Made by a program: the position numbers and the translations under genes. This document shows positions 38,646 through 47,095 of a DNA stretch of 64,000 nt, in pieces. Source of the stretch: Irineochytrium annulatum (lineage: Eukaryota; Chytridiomycota; Chytridiomycetes; Chytridiales; Chytridiaceae). Under the pieces are notes generated by a model. That model was not told the origin of the DNA. It saw only the letters and a list, made by a program, of their open reading frames with translations, and did not search any database. Numbering within the stretch: the first letter of the stretch is position 1; the number at the start of each line of letters is the position of its first letter. Location of the stretch: positions 1 to 64,000 of the forward strand of contig JADGJL010000010.1 of assembly GCA_027600665.1 (NCBI GenBank). The letters run 5' to 3'.

Positions 38646-38990
38646 GTGAAAGATATTCATGAATTAACATCCATAGAAATGGTTGAAGAGGCTATTCAGC
38701 AACATGAATTCGTTTTTTTGTATGTATCTCGTCCGGAGTGCAATGTATGTCACGCTTTACTTCCGAAGATCAGGGCGTTGCTTGAACCTTATCCATCCAT
38801 ATATTTGGGGCACATTGATGCTAACGTAGTGGAAGAAGTCGCTTCCAGGTTTCTTATTTTTACCGTTCCAACAATGATCATGATTGTGGAGCAGAAGGAA
38901 TATATTCGAGCGGATCGTTTTGTGCGCTTGGAACGTCTGGAAGAGCAGCTGCAACAGATTTACTCCATGTATAACCAGGATGGGGAATAG
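38646..38990 (+). CDS. Thioredoxin-like protein
   Basis: The protein has 114 residues and a thioredoxin fold. The redox motif is CNVC in SRPECNVCHAL, preceded by EFVFLYVS, and the cis-proline is in FTVPTMIM. It lacks the WCGPC form, so it may be a bacillithiol- or disulfide-stress-related variant, not the main thioredoxin. GTG start at 38646 with GGAAAGGG upstream. No signal peptide, so it acts in the cytoplasm. Single-gene unit. Confidence 0.87.
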   Translation: MKDIHELTSIEMVEEAIQQHEFVFLYVSRPECNVCHALLPKIRALLEPYPSIYLGHIDANVVEEVASRFLIFTVPTMIMIVEQKEYIRADRFVRLERLEEQLQQIYSMYNQDGE

Positions 38991-39012
38991 AAAGCGAAAG
39001 CTTCAGGAACGG

Positions 39013-39036
39013 CGGCTCATACGTGAGCCGTTTTTT
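39013..39036 (+). terminator. Rho-independent terminator
   Basis: CGGCTCA and TGAGCCG form a 7-bp stem with a 4-base loop, followed by TTTTTT. Confidence 0.88.
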
Positions 39037-39055
39037 GTGCTCGAAAATTAAAGTG

Positions 39056-39108
39056 TTGCCATGAAAACGGTTTTATGATAATTTAAACATTATAAAAACG
39101 TTTTTATA
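39056..39108 (+). promoter_or_regulatory. Promoter, cre-like site and LacI operator of the regulator gene at 39126
   Basis: TTGCCA at 39056-39061, a 17-base spacer and TAATTT at 39079-39084 form a promoter. The spacer contains TGAAAACGGTTTTA, one mismatch from a cre site, or a weak second operator. TATAAAAACGTTTTTATA at 39091-39108 is a perfect 18-bp palindrome placed to block transcription. Its central 16 bases recur at 40217-40232. Confidence 0.75.
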
Positions 39109-39125
39109 GCAAAGGAACAAAAATT

Positions 39126-40148
39126 ATGGCAAAAATAACGATTAAAGATGTAGCAAGGGAAGCTGGCGTATCCATATCTACCGTCTCCAACGCTTTAAAT
39201 GGTGTAGATGTCTTAAACCCGGAGACGAAATCACATGTCCTCAAAGTGGCAGAGCGATTGAATTATGTGCCCAACCTGAATGGCAAGCTGTTGAAGTCCG
39301 GCCAAACCAAAATGCTCGGTTTTTTCACTACAAGTGTATCGGGCCCGTATTTCTATAAGCTGGTTGAATCGATGTCTCGCGAATGTGATCGTCTTGGGTA
39401 TGGTTTGAATGTATTTGTGACCAAGGATAAACACGTTATTATGAGTAATATTCTGGGTCGGCGGGTGGATGGTGTCATTATATACGAAGAGCTTCGGATC
39501 GATGAGCAAGATATTATCGCCATGGAGAAAGACAAGATCAAGGCTGTTTTTCTGGATCGGGTCTATCAGAGCGATACGATGGGAAGTGTCATTTTTGACT
39601 CGTATGTGGCTGCTTACGAAGCAACCAAGTATTTGATTGGGCTGGGGCACAAGAAAATTGCTTATATATCCGGTGTGGACACGATGTTCGATAGTGTGCA
39701 ACGTAGAGATGGCTATCTGGCTGCTCTGCATGAATACCAGCTTCCAATCGATGAAGATTACATTATACAGGGGTATTTTGAAGAGGATAGCACATATAGT
39801 GCTATAAAATCTTTTCTTCATTTGCATCCCGGCAAGCGGCCGGATGCATTTCTTGCAGGGAATGACTTGAGTGCAATTGGCTGTATGCATGCGTTGAAGT
39901 CCGAGGGCTTTGAAGTGCCTCAGGATGTTAGTGTTGTAGGTTTCGATGATATTGATATCGCACAGTATTTTTCTCCACCGCTCACAACGGTAAGAAATCA
40001 GATTGCAAGACAGGGTATCCTGGCCATCAATCAACTGGTAGGCATGATCAAGGAGAAAGAACAAGGGGCAGCGCAAAAATTGGCGGGTGAACTGGTGGTT
40101 AGAGGTTCAAGTCATGTGAAGATCGACCGGAAAGACTATCGTACATAA
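39126..40148 (+). CDS. LacI-family regulator of the adjacent ABC/GH30 operon
   Basis: The protein has 340 residues. The N-terminal domain is classic (ITIKDVAREAGVSISTVSNALNG), with a hinge region NYVPNLNGKLLKSGQT and a sugar-sensing domain containing DAFLAGNDLSAIGC and VVGFDDIDIAQYFSPPLTTV. AAAGGA precedes the ATG. The same palindrome lies before this gene and before the importer genes downstream. The sequence therefore supports autoregulation plus control of the importer and GH30. A beta-glucoside-type inducer is a guess from the GH30. Confidence 0.93.
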   Translation: MAKITIKDVAREAGVSISTVSNALNGVDVLNPETKSHVLKVAERLNYVPNLNGKLLKSGQTKMLGFFTTSVSGPYFYKLVESMSRECDRLGYGLNVFVTKDKHVIMSNILGRRVDGVIIYEELRIDEQDIIAMEKDKIKAVFLDRVYQSDTMGSVIFDSYVAAYEATKYLIGLGHKKIAYISGVDTMFDSVQRRDGYLAALHEYQLPIDEDYIIQGYFEEDSTYSAIKSFLHLHPGKRPDAFLAGNDLSAIGCMHALKSEGFEVPQDVSVVGFDDIDIAQYFSPPLTTVRNQIARQGILAINQLVGMIKEKEQGAAQKLAGELVVRGSSHVKIDRKDYRT

Positions 40149-40179
40149 GTTGACTCAGCTGCTTCTCCGGTCTTTTTTT
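40125..40179 (+). terminator. Terminator overlapping the LacI stop
   Basis: GACCGGAAAG at 40125 pairs with CTTCTCCGGTC ending at 40172 with one mismatch, and a run of T follows to 40179. The stem starts inside the coding sequence. Confidence 0.7.
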
Positions 40180-40206
40180 ACATAAATACAAACAAAGGGG
40201 GTTTTT

Positions 40207-40272
40207 ATGGCGAAAAATAAAAACGTTTTTATAATAAACGTAAGGCGGAGGGGAGAACAAAAACGTGGATAA
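40207..40272 (+). CDS. Short upstream ORF (21 codons) overlapping operator and permease start
   Basis: AAAGGGGG precedes an ATG opening 21 codons that run through the LacI operator. The TAA stop lies within GTGGATAA at 40265-40272, so the stop overlaps the GTG start of the permease by 8 bases. This is the same geometry as at the P450 gene (1645-1652). The peptide (MAKNKNVFIINV...) is basic and not recognised. Translational coupling is plausible. A chance frame cannot be excluded. Confidence 0.45.
   Translation: MAKNKNVFIINVRRRGEQKRG
40217..40232. promoter_or_regulatory. LacI operator of the importer operon
   Basis: ATAAAAACGTTTTTAT is a perfect 16-bp palindrome identical to the core of the palindrome at 39091-39108. 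It lies 32 bases before the permease start. Confidence 0.8.
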
Positions 40273-41254
40273 ATTAGCCGTAGAAACTTCAACCGGTAAA
40301 CAAACGATCGGTCCTAACGGAAAGAAGCCCATCGGGCAACGGATCAAAGAATTCATAGTGGATTATCGAAGACAATGGGAGATTCAATCCATGATTATCC
40401 CTGGCATTATATTTATGATTATTTTCTGTTATATCCCGATCTACGGATTGACGATTGCCTTCAAAAATTACACGGTCATTGATACGCTTGCTACGGCTCC
40501 ATGGGTAGGACTGGATAACTTCAGAATCATTTTGTCTGACAAATATTTCTGGGATGCAGTTGTGAATACACTGGGGATCAGCTTTTTGAAACTGGGGATC
40601 GGCTTTGTCATTCCGATTATTCTTGCGATCATGATCTATGAGTTAAACAGCGGACGCTTCAAAAAGTTTGTGCAAACGGTTTCATATTTACCCCACTTTT
40701 TGTCCTGGATCGTACTCGGGGGAATGCTGATCACCTGGTTTTCAACAACGGGCTTATTTAACCAGTTGTTGCTTAGTCTTGGAGTGATATCGCAACCGCA
40801 GAACATTTTGCTGGATGCAGGCAAGTATTGGTGGATTGCTACCTTATCGGATATTTGGAAAGAGGCAGGCTGGGGAACGATTCTGTATCTGGCGATTATG
40901 GCGAAGATTGATCCTACGTATTATGAAGCTGCCAAAATCGATGGTGCAAGCCGTCTCAGACAGATATGGAATATCACTTTACCTAATATGAGATCCATTA
41001 TCAGCCTGAATCTGATTCTAACTGTAAGCGGTTTATTGGGGTCGAATCTGGATCAGACTCTGGTTCTCATGAACTCCCAAAACCGCGATAAAGCGGAAGT
41101 CATCAATTCATACGTGTATCGTATGGGGATGTCTCAGGGTGACTTTTCATATGCCACGGCCGTTGGCTTGGGTGTCTCAATCATCTCTGTCATTCTGCTC
41201 GTCACGGCGAACAAAATTACCAGCAAATTAAATGATAATCAATCTGTGTTGTAG
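40265..41254 (+). CDS. Sugar ABC transporter permease, LplB family
   Basis: This 329-residue permease has an N-terminal cytoplasmic extension and six helices starting at MIIPGIIFMIIFCYIPIYGLTIAF. The EAA loop is YEAAKIDGASRLRQIWNITLPNM. The start is GTG 40265 with GGAGGGGAG upstream. First structural gene of the LacI-controlled operon permease-permease-binding protein-GH30, spaced by 15-37 bases. The ATPase is not encoded here. Confidence 0.92.
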   Translation: MDKLAVETSTGKQTIGPNGKKPIGQRIKEFIVDYRRQWEIQSMIIPGIIFMIIFCYIPIYGLTIAFKNYTVIDTLATAPWVGLDNFRIILSDKYFWDAVVNTLGISFLKLGIGFVIPIILAIMIYELNSGRFKKFVQTVSYLPHFLSWIVLGGMLITWFSTTGLFNQLLLSLGVISQPQNILLDAGKYWWIATLSDIWKEAGWGTILYLAIMAKIDPTYYEAAKIDGASRLRQIWNITLPNMRSIISLNLILTVSGLLGSNLDQTLVLMNSQNRDKAEVINSYVYRMGMSQGDFSYATAVGLGVSIISVILLVTANKITSKLNDNQSVL

Positions 41255-41269
41255 AAGGAGGCATCCCAC

Positions 41270-42157
41270 GTGAATGGAAAGGTGGCAAAAGAAGATCTCG
41301 ATAGTCGGATCTTTGATACCTTAAATATGATTTTGTTAATCATCTGTACGATCGTTATTCTGGTTCCGCTCTGGAATGTCATTATCTCTTCCTTTAGCTC
41401 AGGCAAAGCGTTGGCGGAAGGTGGATTCATCTTCTGGTCACCGGAATTCTCGCTAGAGAATTACAGAGCAGTATTCAACGATCAAGGCATATGGCAGGCT
41501 TTCTTCATATCGGTGTCCAAAACAACGATTGGTGTTGTTACACATGTGTTCTTCTGTGCCATGGTTGGTTACGGTCTGAGCAAAAAGTACATAAGAGGCC
41601 GTAAATTATACGTTGCCATGGGTGTTATTACAATGTTCTTCTCGGGCGGCATGATCCCGACATACCTATTAATCAAATCCCTTGGATTGTTAAACAGCTT
41701 CTGGGTGTACATTATTCCGGCGTTATTCAGTTTCTATGATGTCGTGATTCTGATGAATTTCTTCCGAAATGTCCCGGATTCTCTGGAGGAGTCGGCTAAG
41801 ATTGACGGCGCAGGGGATTGGCATATTTTCCTGAAAATATTCATTCCACTCTCCATGCCTGCCATGGCTACAATTGCGCTATTTAATGGGGTGGGGCAAT
41901 GGAACGACTTCATGACAACCAAGTTATACATTACCGATCAGTCACTGTATCCACTTCAGATGATGCTGTATGAGATTATCGTTCAGTCCCAGACCCAATC
42001 CATGCAAAATGTTGGGGGTTCGGCTGTGATCGAAACAACGACCAAAGGCGTGCAGTTGGCTACCATTGTCATAACTACATTACCTATCGTACTGATCTAT
42101 CCCATTGTTCAGAGATACTTTATCTCGGGAATGATGCTGGGTGCGGTCAAGGAATAG
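41270..42157 (+). CDS. Carbohydrate ABC transporter permease, YtcP family
   Basis: This 295-residue partner permease has six helices and the EAA loop EESAKIDGAGDWHIFLKIFIPLSMP, ending FISGMMLGAVKE. The start is GTG 41270 with AAGGAGG 8 bases upstream. Cotranscribed with its neighbours. It should pair with the LplB-type subunit encoded just before it. Confidence 0.92.
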   Translation: MNGKVAKEDLDSRIFDTLNMILLIICTIVILVPLWNVIISSFSSGKALAEGGFIFWSPEFSLENYRAVFNDQGIWQAFFISVSKTTIGVVTHVFFCAMVGYGLSKKYIRGRKLYVAMGVITMFFSGGMIPTYLLIKSLGLLNSFWVYIIPALFSFYDVVILMNFFRNVPDSLEESAKIDGAGDWHIFLKIFIPLSMPAMATIALFNGVGQWNDFMTTKLYITDQSLYPLQMMLYEIIVQSQTQSMQNVGGSAVIETTTKGVQLATIVITTLPIVLIYPIVQRYFISGMMLGAVKE

Positions 42158-42194
42158 AAGAAACAAATACCCCAATATGAGGAGGAACAAAAAC

Positions 42195-43838
42195 ATGTTG
42201 AAGTTGAACAAGGCATCAGGAAAAAAAGGGATTACATTGTTCGCGACATTACTTGCAGCAGTGATTATGATAACAGGTTGCAGCGGTGGATCTGGGGGCT
42301 CAAGTGAAGGGAATTGGGTATCCATTGAAGATCGGTATACGGTAGACCCGGAAAAGCCGGCTTGGCAGTTGGATAAAAAGGAAGAAGCTACAGACCTGAC
42401 GTGGTACGTCAATGCGGACTGGTGGAACACCGATTTTGGCAAGGACATTGTCACGAAGAAAATTAAAGAGGATCTGAACATCAATATTAAATTCATCACG
42501 GGTGATGATACCAAGTTAAATACCTTTTTCGCCGGCGGAGATATGCCTGACCTGCTAACGGTATTTGACTCCAATTCTCCAGTGGTACAAAAAGCCGCTA
42601 CCTGGGCTATGCCGCTGAACGATCTGGCGGAGAAATATGATCCTTATTTTAATAAAGTTGCGGCTGCCGATACATTGAACTGGTTCCAATTGGCGGATGG
42701 CAAAACCTATGGTTATCCGAACTATTCCAATACACAGGAGGATTATGATAGCGGTAACATTCCTGCCAAAACGGCATTTATCATTCGTAAGGATGTTTAC
42801 GAAGCTTTGGGTAGTCCGGTCATTGGAACGCCAGAGGAATTCCAGAGTGTGATGAAACGAATTAAGCAGGAGTTTCCTGCGCTGATTCCGTTTGGATTCA
42901 ACTCCATTGGTGAAGGAACAGGTTCACTCGGGGATACATTGCAAGATTTCATCGGCGTCCCGCTGGAGACCGAATCGGGAGAATTCTACGATCGTAATCT
43001 GGATGAAGATTACCTCACGTGGTTGAAGACATTGAACACCGTGTACAGAGATGGCAATATCAGTGATGACAGTTTTGCTGATGATGGAACGGCTTTTGAG
43101 GAAAAAGTAAAGTCTGGTAAATACGCGACCATGCTGCTTGACGGTACACCTCAACAAGGAGGAAACCTGCAAATATACATGAGTGCCAACCCGGGCAAAG
43201 AATATATTGCAATTGATGGTCCGCAGAGCACCAAAGGCAATGCCCCGACATTGAATCAATCCGGGATAACCGGGTGGATGATCAATTACATCTCCAAGGA
43301 TTGTAAAGATCCGGCCAAGGCGATTCAAATTTTCACATATTTGCTCAGTGAAGAAGGACAGACACTTATGAATTACGGGATCGAAGGGGAGACCTTCCAA
43401 ACCAAAGCCGACGGTAGTGTCGAATTACTGCCAGCAGTGAAAGACATGCAACTGAATAACGCAGATCAATTCAAAAAGGATTATCGGATGGGTGAGTTTA
43501 TGTTCTTCGGCCATGATCGTCACAAAGCACTCAGTGCAGATGCTTTTCCGGAAGCGATTAAACAGATGCAGGAGTGGGGCAAAGGCAAGCTGAAACCACA
43601 CTTTATTCTGGAAAACATTAGTCCGGACCAAGGTACTCCTGAAGCTCGTGCGTTGTCAGCAATCAATACGAAATGGAATACGACACTGGTCAGCATGGTG
43701 CGGTCCAAGGATGATGCGTCGTATGACAATGCATTGGCTGCTTACAAGTCATTTTTGGGTGAAAACCGCTGGGAAGAGATTGTGAAGGTACGAAGTGAAA
43801 AGATGAAATTGAACAAAGAGAAACTAGGTATTCAATAA
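42195..43838 (+). CDS. Sugar ABC transporter solute-binding lipoprotein
   Basis: The protein has 547 residues. The lipoprotein signal TLLAAVIMITGCSGGSGG has the lipobox MITGC. The mature part is a family-1 binding protein of the large Paenibacillus class (DLTWYVNADWWNTDFG, FFAGGDMPDLLTVF). ATG 42195 is chosen because GAGGAGGAAC lies 6 bases upstream; the open frame reaches back to 42141. Substrate is probably the product or precursor of the GH30 reaction. Confidence 0.92.
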   Translation: MLKLNKASGKKGITLFATLLAAVIMITGCSGGSGGSSEGNWVSIEDRYTVDPEKPAWQLDKKEEATDLTWYVNADWWNTDFGKDIVTKKIKEDLNINIKFITGDDTKLNTFFAGGDMPDLLTVFDSNSPVVQKAATWAMPLNDLAEKYDPYFNKVAAADTLNWFQLADGKTYGYPNYSNTQEDYDSGNIPAKTAFIIRKDVYEALGSPVIGTPEEFQSVMKRIKQEFPALIPFGFNSIGEGTGSLGDTLQDFIGVPLETESGEFYDRNLDEDYLTWLKTLNTVYRDGNISDDSFADDGTAFEEKVKSGKYATMLLDGTPQQGGNLQIYMSANPGKEYIAIDGPQSTKGNAPTLNQSGITGWMINYISKDCKDPAKAIQIFTYLLSEEGQTLMNYGIEGETFQTKADGSVELLPAVKDMQLNNADQFKKDYRMGEFMFFGHDRHKALSADAFPEAIKQMQEWGKGKLKPHFILENISPDQGTPEARALSAINTKWNTTLVSMVRSKDDASYDNALAAYKSFLGENRWEEIVKVRSEKMKLNKEKLGIQ

Positions 43839-43874
43839 TAGAAAAATGAAATATGGAATATGAAGGAGAATCTT

Positions 43875-45221
43875 ATGACTACATTCAAAATGTACAAATC
43901 CACAGGAGAAGATGAATTATTTGTATCCGTGTCCTCGGATCAATGGCAACCTCTTGCCCCTGAACTGGAGACAACCACCATCCATCTGAATGATCAGCTA
44001 ACGTATCAGGAGATGGACGGATTTGGTGCTTCTTTTACGGATTCATCTGCCTATTTGATCAACCAGATCTTGAGTGAGGAGCAGCGGGAAGAGGTTATGA
44101 CCCGGCTGTTCCATCCTGAGAAAGGTATTGGGCTCTCGGTCATACGTAACCCGATGGGCGCTTCGGACTATGCGAGAACGGTATACAGTTATAACGATAT
44201 GCCAGAACAGCAGACAGATCCAGAATTAACCCGGTTCAGTATTATGCATGATGAAGAGGACGTTATTCCGTTAACGCAAAAGGCGTTGGCATTGAATCCT
44301 GAACTGAAACTGTTTGCTTCACCATGGAGTGCTCCCGGCTGGATGAAAACGAGCGGATCGATGATTACCGGACAATTGAATACGGAATGGTATCCTGTTT
44401 ATGCCGAATATTTCGTGAAATACATTCAAGGGTATAGAGAGCATGGATTACCGATCCATGCCATCACGCCACAGAATGAGGCGCTTTATGAACCAGGGCA
44501 TTATCCCGGTATGTTGATGCCAGCCGAAGCGCAAGCGGATTTTATCAAAAACCATCTCAAACCAGCCTTTGTTCGTAACGATATTCAAACCAAAATTCTC
44601 TGTTACGATCATAACTGGGATCAACCGGACTATCCACTTACTGTGCTGGAACAAGTGGGAGAGGCAGTGGACGGCGTAGCCTGGCACTGGTATGGGGGTG
44701 ATGCATCTGCTCAAACAAAGGTATACGAAGCCTTTGCAGGCAAAGAAGTACATTTCACCGAAGGCTCAGGAGGGGAGTGGATCCCGCCATTTGAACAAGC
44801 CTTCTCGAATGTGATGAGAACGGGGATTCAGATTCTGCGCAATTACAGCAAGTCGTTGGTACTTTGGAATATGGCTCTGGACGAGAACAATGGGCCTACG
44901 GTTCCTGGTTTTGGCCGCAGTACGTGCCGTGGTATCGTGCAAGTGAATCAGCAGACGAAGGAGCTTACGTATACACTCGATTATTATGCCCTGGCACACT
45001 TTAGTGCCTTGATTCGTCCAAAGGCTGTTCGCATTGAATCAACGTCCAGTGATCATGCGATCTGTTCCGTGGCTTTCAAAAATGTAGACGGTTCCGTCGC
45101 ACTAGTCCTCTTCAATGATGGAGATGGGACGGGTAACGTACAGGTTAAGCTGCGCGACGATACATTGATGAAGTTTCAGCTGGAAAGCAAGAGTGCCTTG
45201 TCTGTATTAATCAAAGGTTGA
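43875..45221 (+). CDS. GH30-family glycosidase (glucosylceramidase / beta-1,6-glucanase-like)
   Basis: The protein has 448 residues and no signal peptide. It has a (beta/alpha)8 barrel with a side beta domain. Family-30 motifs are MDGFGASFTDSSAYL, SPWSAPGWMKTSGSM, the acid/base Glu202 in TPQNEALYEPG and the nucleophile Glu296 in VHFTEGSGG. Members cleave beta-glucosidic bonds in glucosylceramides, gentiobiose-type chains or beta-1,6-glucans. Its position after the importer suggests cytoplasmic hydrolysis of an imported oligosaccharide. ATG 43875 is preferred to 43860, whose codons contain the AAGGAG site. Confidence 0.9.
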   Translation: MTTFKMYKSTGEDELFVSVSSDQWQPLAPELETTTIHLNDQLTYQEMDGFGASFTDSSAYLINQILSEEQREEVMTRLFHPEKGIGLSVIRNPMGASDYARTVYSYNDMPEQQTDPELTRFSIMHDEEDVIPLTQKALALNPELKLFASPWSAPGWMKTSGSMITGQLNTEWYPVYAEYFVKYIQGYREHGLPIHAITPQNEALYEPGHYPGMLMPAEAQADFIKNHLKPAFVRNDIQTKILCYDHNWDQPDYPLTVLEQVGEAVDGVAWHWYGGDASAQTKVYEAFAGKEVHFTEGSGGEWIPPFEQAFSNVMRTGIQILRNYSKSLVLWNMALDENNGPTVPGFGRSTCRGIVQVNQQTKELTYTLDYYALAHFSALIRPKAVRIESTSSDHAICSVAFKNVDGSVALVLFNDGDGTGNVQVKLRDDTLMKFQLESKSALSVLIKG

Positions 45222-45261
45222 TAAATGGATGAAGTTATAAATAGGTTTCATCAGAAACGAA

Positions 45262-45310
45262 AGCAAAAGAAGCGACGTCCGGAGAATACATGGACATCGC
45301 TTCTTTTGCT
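45262..45310. terminator. Bidirectional terminator
   Basis: AGCAAAAGAAGCGA and TCGCTTCTTTTGCT are perfect 14-base complements with an inner TCC/GGA pairing. It ends the GH30 operon and the minus-strand gene at 45335. Confidence 0.9.
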
Positions 45311-45334
45311 GACATTACCTGTGGATGGATCACC

Positions 45335-45733
45335 TTATAAAGGTTGAATGGCAAGATTGGGCGTTCCACTACTCTCATCAACGAACAGAATATATTGATT
45401 GCCAGCGGTCCCCGTTAAGACTAGACCGGGTTGACCTGCAACACCAGGATTGTAATACCTGAGCTGCTGTACAATCGGCAGAGCTACTGGAAGCACTGGT
45501 TGATTAAGTGCCATTAATTGTGTAGTAGCCTTGACGCTGTCTCCAGCTTCAATAACACCGCCTACACCCAGATTATTAACGATAGAGGAGCTGGCATTGA
45601 TTTGGAGGCTGCCTGCTACGGTCTGGCTACCATTGACCTGTAGATCAACGCCAATGGTTTCATTACCATTGACTTGCAGATCCTGATTAATGGTCTGATT
45701 ACCGGTGACAAGGATACTATCAAATGTTGGCAA
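45335..45733 (-). CDS. Small repeat-containing protein, possible spore-surface component
   Basis: The protein has 132 residues. The first half repeats a pattern of about 14 residues (TGNQTINQDLQVNG, NETIGVDLQVNG, SQTVAGSLQINA), as in short beta-solenoids. The second half is Pro/Leu-rich, then LVLTGTAGNQYILFVDE. No signal peptide. I do not recognise the family. TTG 45733 has AGGAG 9 bases upstream. ATG 45742 touches that site, as in the collagen-like gene at 7172, where the better start is also a TTG. It is divergent from a CgeB-like gene, so a spore-coat role is possible. Confidence 0.65.
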   Translation of the reverse strand: MPTFDSILVTGNQTINQDLQVNGNETIGVDLQVNGSQTVAGSLQINASSSIVNNLGVGGVIEAGDSVKATTQLMALNQPVLPVALPIVQQLRYYNPGVAGQPGLVLTGTAGNQYILFVDESSGTPNLAIQPL

Positions 45734-45767
45734 TGAGATCATCTCCTATATAGTATTCTTATATTCT

Positions 45768-47039
45768 ATGAGGACAAGATTTGAACCGACCCGGGTGACT
45801 ACACATTATATGTACGAGATAAAGCCCGTTTTACATGATGAGCCAGTGAAGCCATTAATAGAAGAAACCATGCCACTATTTCGTGCATATTGTAGCCAGA
45901 GAATGTTTTCGTACGGAACGGGAGGGTTTGCTATCCGAAAGAAGTCCAAAATGCAGGTTAAGTCTATAAAGAAGAATCGTTCAGTTCACGATGCAAACCA
46001 GTTATTTCTGAGACAGATGCATGCAGTACTGAACAGAAAACTCAAATCCATGCGCAAACATATGGCAGTACAGCAGTTGGATCTCAAGCAACAATGGTTG
46101 AAAATGATGCAGGAGGAACATGCAACTAATCGAGTAAAGTCCAAAGTGATCTATAAGGAGTTAAATGTGCTTCTGATTACACCGTGTAATGACCGGGAAA
46201 TGTCATCACATTGTGTACTGATTGAACATAGCCTTAAACATCTCGTGAGGCATGTAAATGAGATTAAATATATAGAATCCGTTTCAGCCAGTCTGTCTGC
46301 TATGGAGGTTGACCTGATTCTGATTGTTGGAAGTGATGAACAATTGCCGAATGAGAATATCACAGCTTTAAAAGAATCAACCGCCAAAAAAGCAATTTGG
46401 TTGTCCCCGAATCAAAATGGAAGTCAGAGCGAAGCCATATTGCCATGGTTTGATCACGTGTTTGTGCAGCATTCATGGTCAATAAGCGACCCGTTGCATC
46501 TGGCAGGCTCTGCTCTTAATGAACTATTAATGCCCCCTGATCCCCATATTTTCTGTCCGCAAGCTGTTCCCCCGGAGTATGAATCGGATGTTTATATCAT
46601 CGGGGATGCAGAACCGGATGGCATCATCACAACTTTTGCTAAATCGGGTCTTCTGGATAACAAAAACGTTCGGGTGGACGGGAAGGGGTGGACTCCGCTT
46701 GGGGATTTCTATCCCGTTCAAAGACATGAAGCTCGTCAGATGTTGTATAACGGAAGCAAACTGGTCATTCATAGTGGAGAATCAATCAAATATTTGATGG
46801 AAATTGCCACATGCGGGACGTTTCAGCTCATAGGGCCATCGCTGAATCAGAGTAACATGGTAGACCTTGGTATCTTTCAGCAATACACTTCCGGTGAAGA
46901 ACTCATTCAGAAGTTTGAATATTACTGGCAGAATATTGATGCAAGAAGACTGGCCGCTAGCCATGCTCTGGCATACATGAAATACAATCAATCCCATCTG
47001 CAAAAAACACTGCGACTATTGGATATCATTTTTATATAA
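45768..47039 (+). CDS. CgeB-like glycosyltransferase-fold protein
   Basis: The protein has about 423 residues. The C-terminal part (FVQHSWSISDPLHLAG, DVYIIGDAEPDG, MLYNGSKLVIHSGESIKYLMEIATCGTFQLIG) has the layout of CgeB-type proteins, which act in glycosylation of the spore surface in B. subtilis. The N-terminal region is basic and coiled-coil-like (LFLRQMHAVLNRKLKSMRKH). The start is uncertain: ATG 45768 and ATG 45810 both lack a clear ribosome binding site, and the frame opens at 45705. It probably forms an operon with the gene 56 bases downstream. Confidence 0.7.
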   Translation: MRTRFEPTRVTTHYMYEIKPVLHDEPVKPLIEETMPLFRAYCSQRMFSYGTGGFAIRKKSKMQVKSIKKNRSVHDANQLFLRQMHAVLNRKLKSMRKHMAVQQLDLKQQWLKMMQEEHATNRVKSKVIYKELNVLLITPCNDREMSSHCVLIEHSLKHLVRHVNEIKYIESVSASLSAMEVDLILIVGSDEQLPNENITALKESTAKKAIWLSPNQNGSQSEAILPWFDHVFVQHSWSISDPLHLAGSALNELLMPPDPHIFCPQAVPPEYESDVYIIGDAEPDGIITTFAKSGLLDNKNVRVDGKGWTPLGDFYPVQRHEARQMLYNGSKLVIHSGESIKYLMEIATCGTFQLIGPSLNQSNMVDLGIFQQYTSGEELIQKFEYYWQNIDARRLAASHALAYMKYNQSHLQKTLRLLDIIFI

Positions 47040-47095
47040 CCATCAAGAATCTCGGGTATATGCTGTATCATGTTGCTCCATTGGAGGCGTTCTGA

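Noticed and set aside
39231..40076. Minus-strand frame of 281 codons opposite the LacI gene
   Set aside because: The plus-strand LacI gene is unambiguous. The antisense frame has no motifs.
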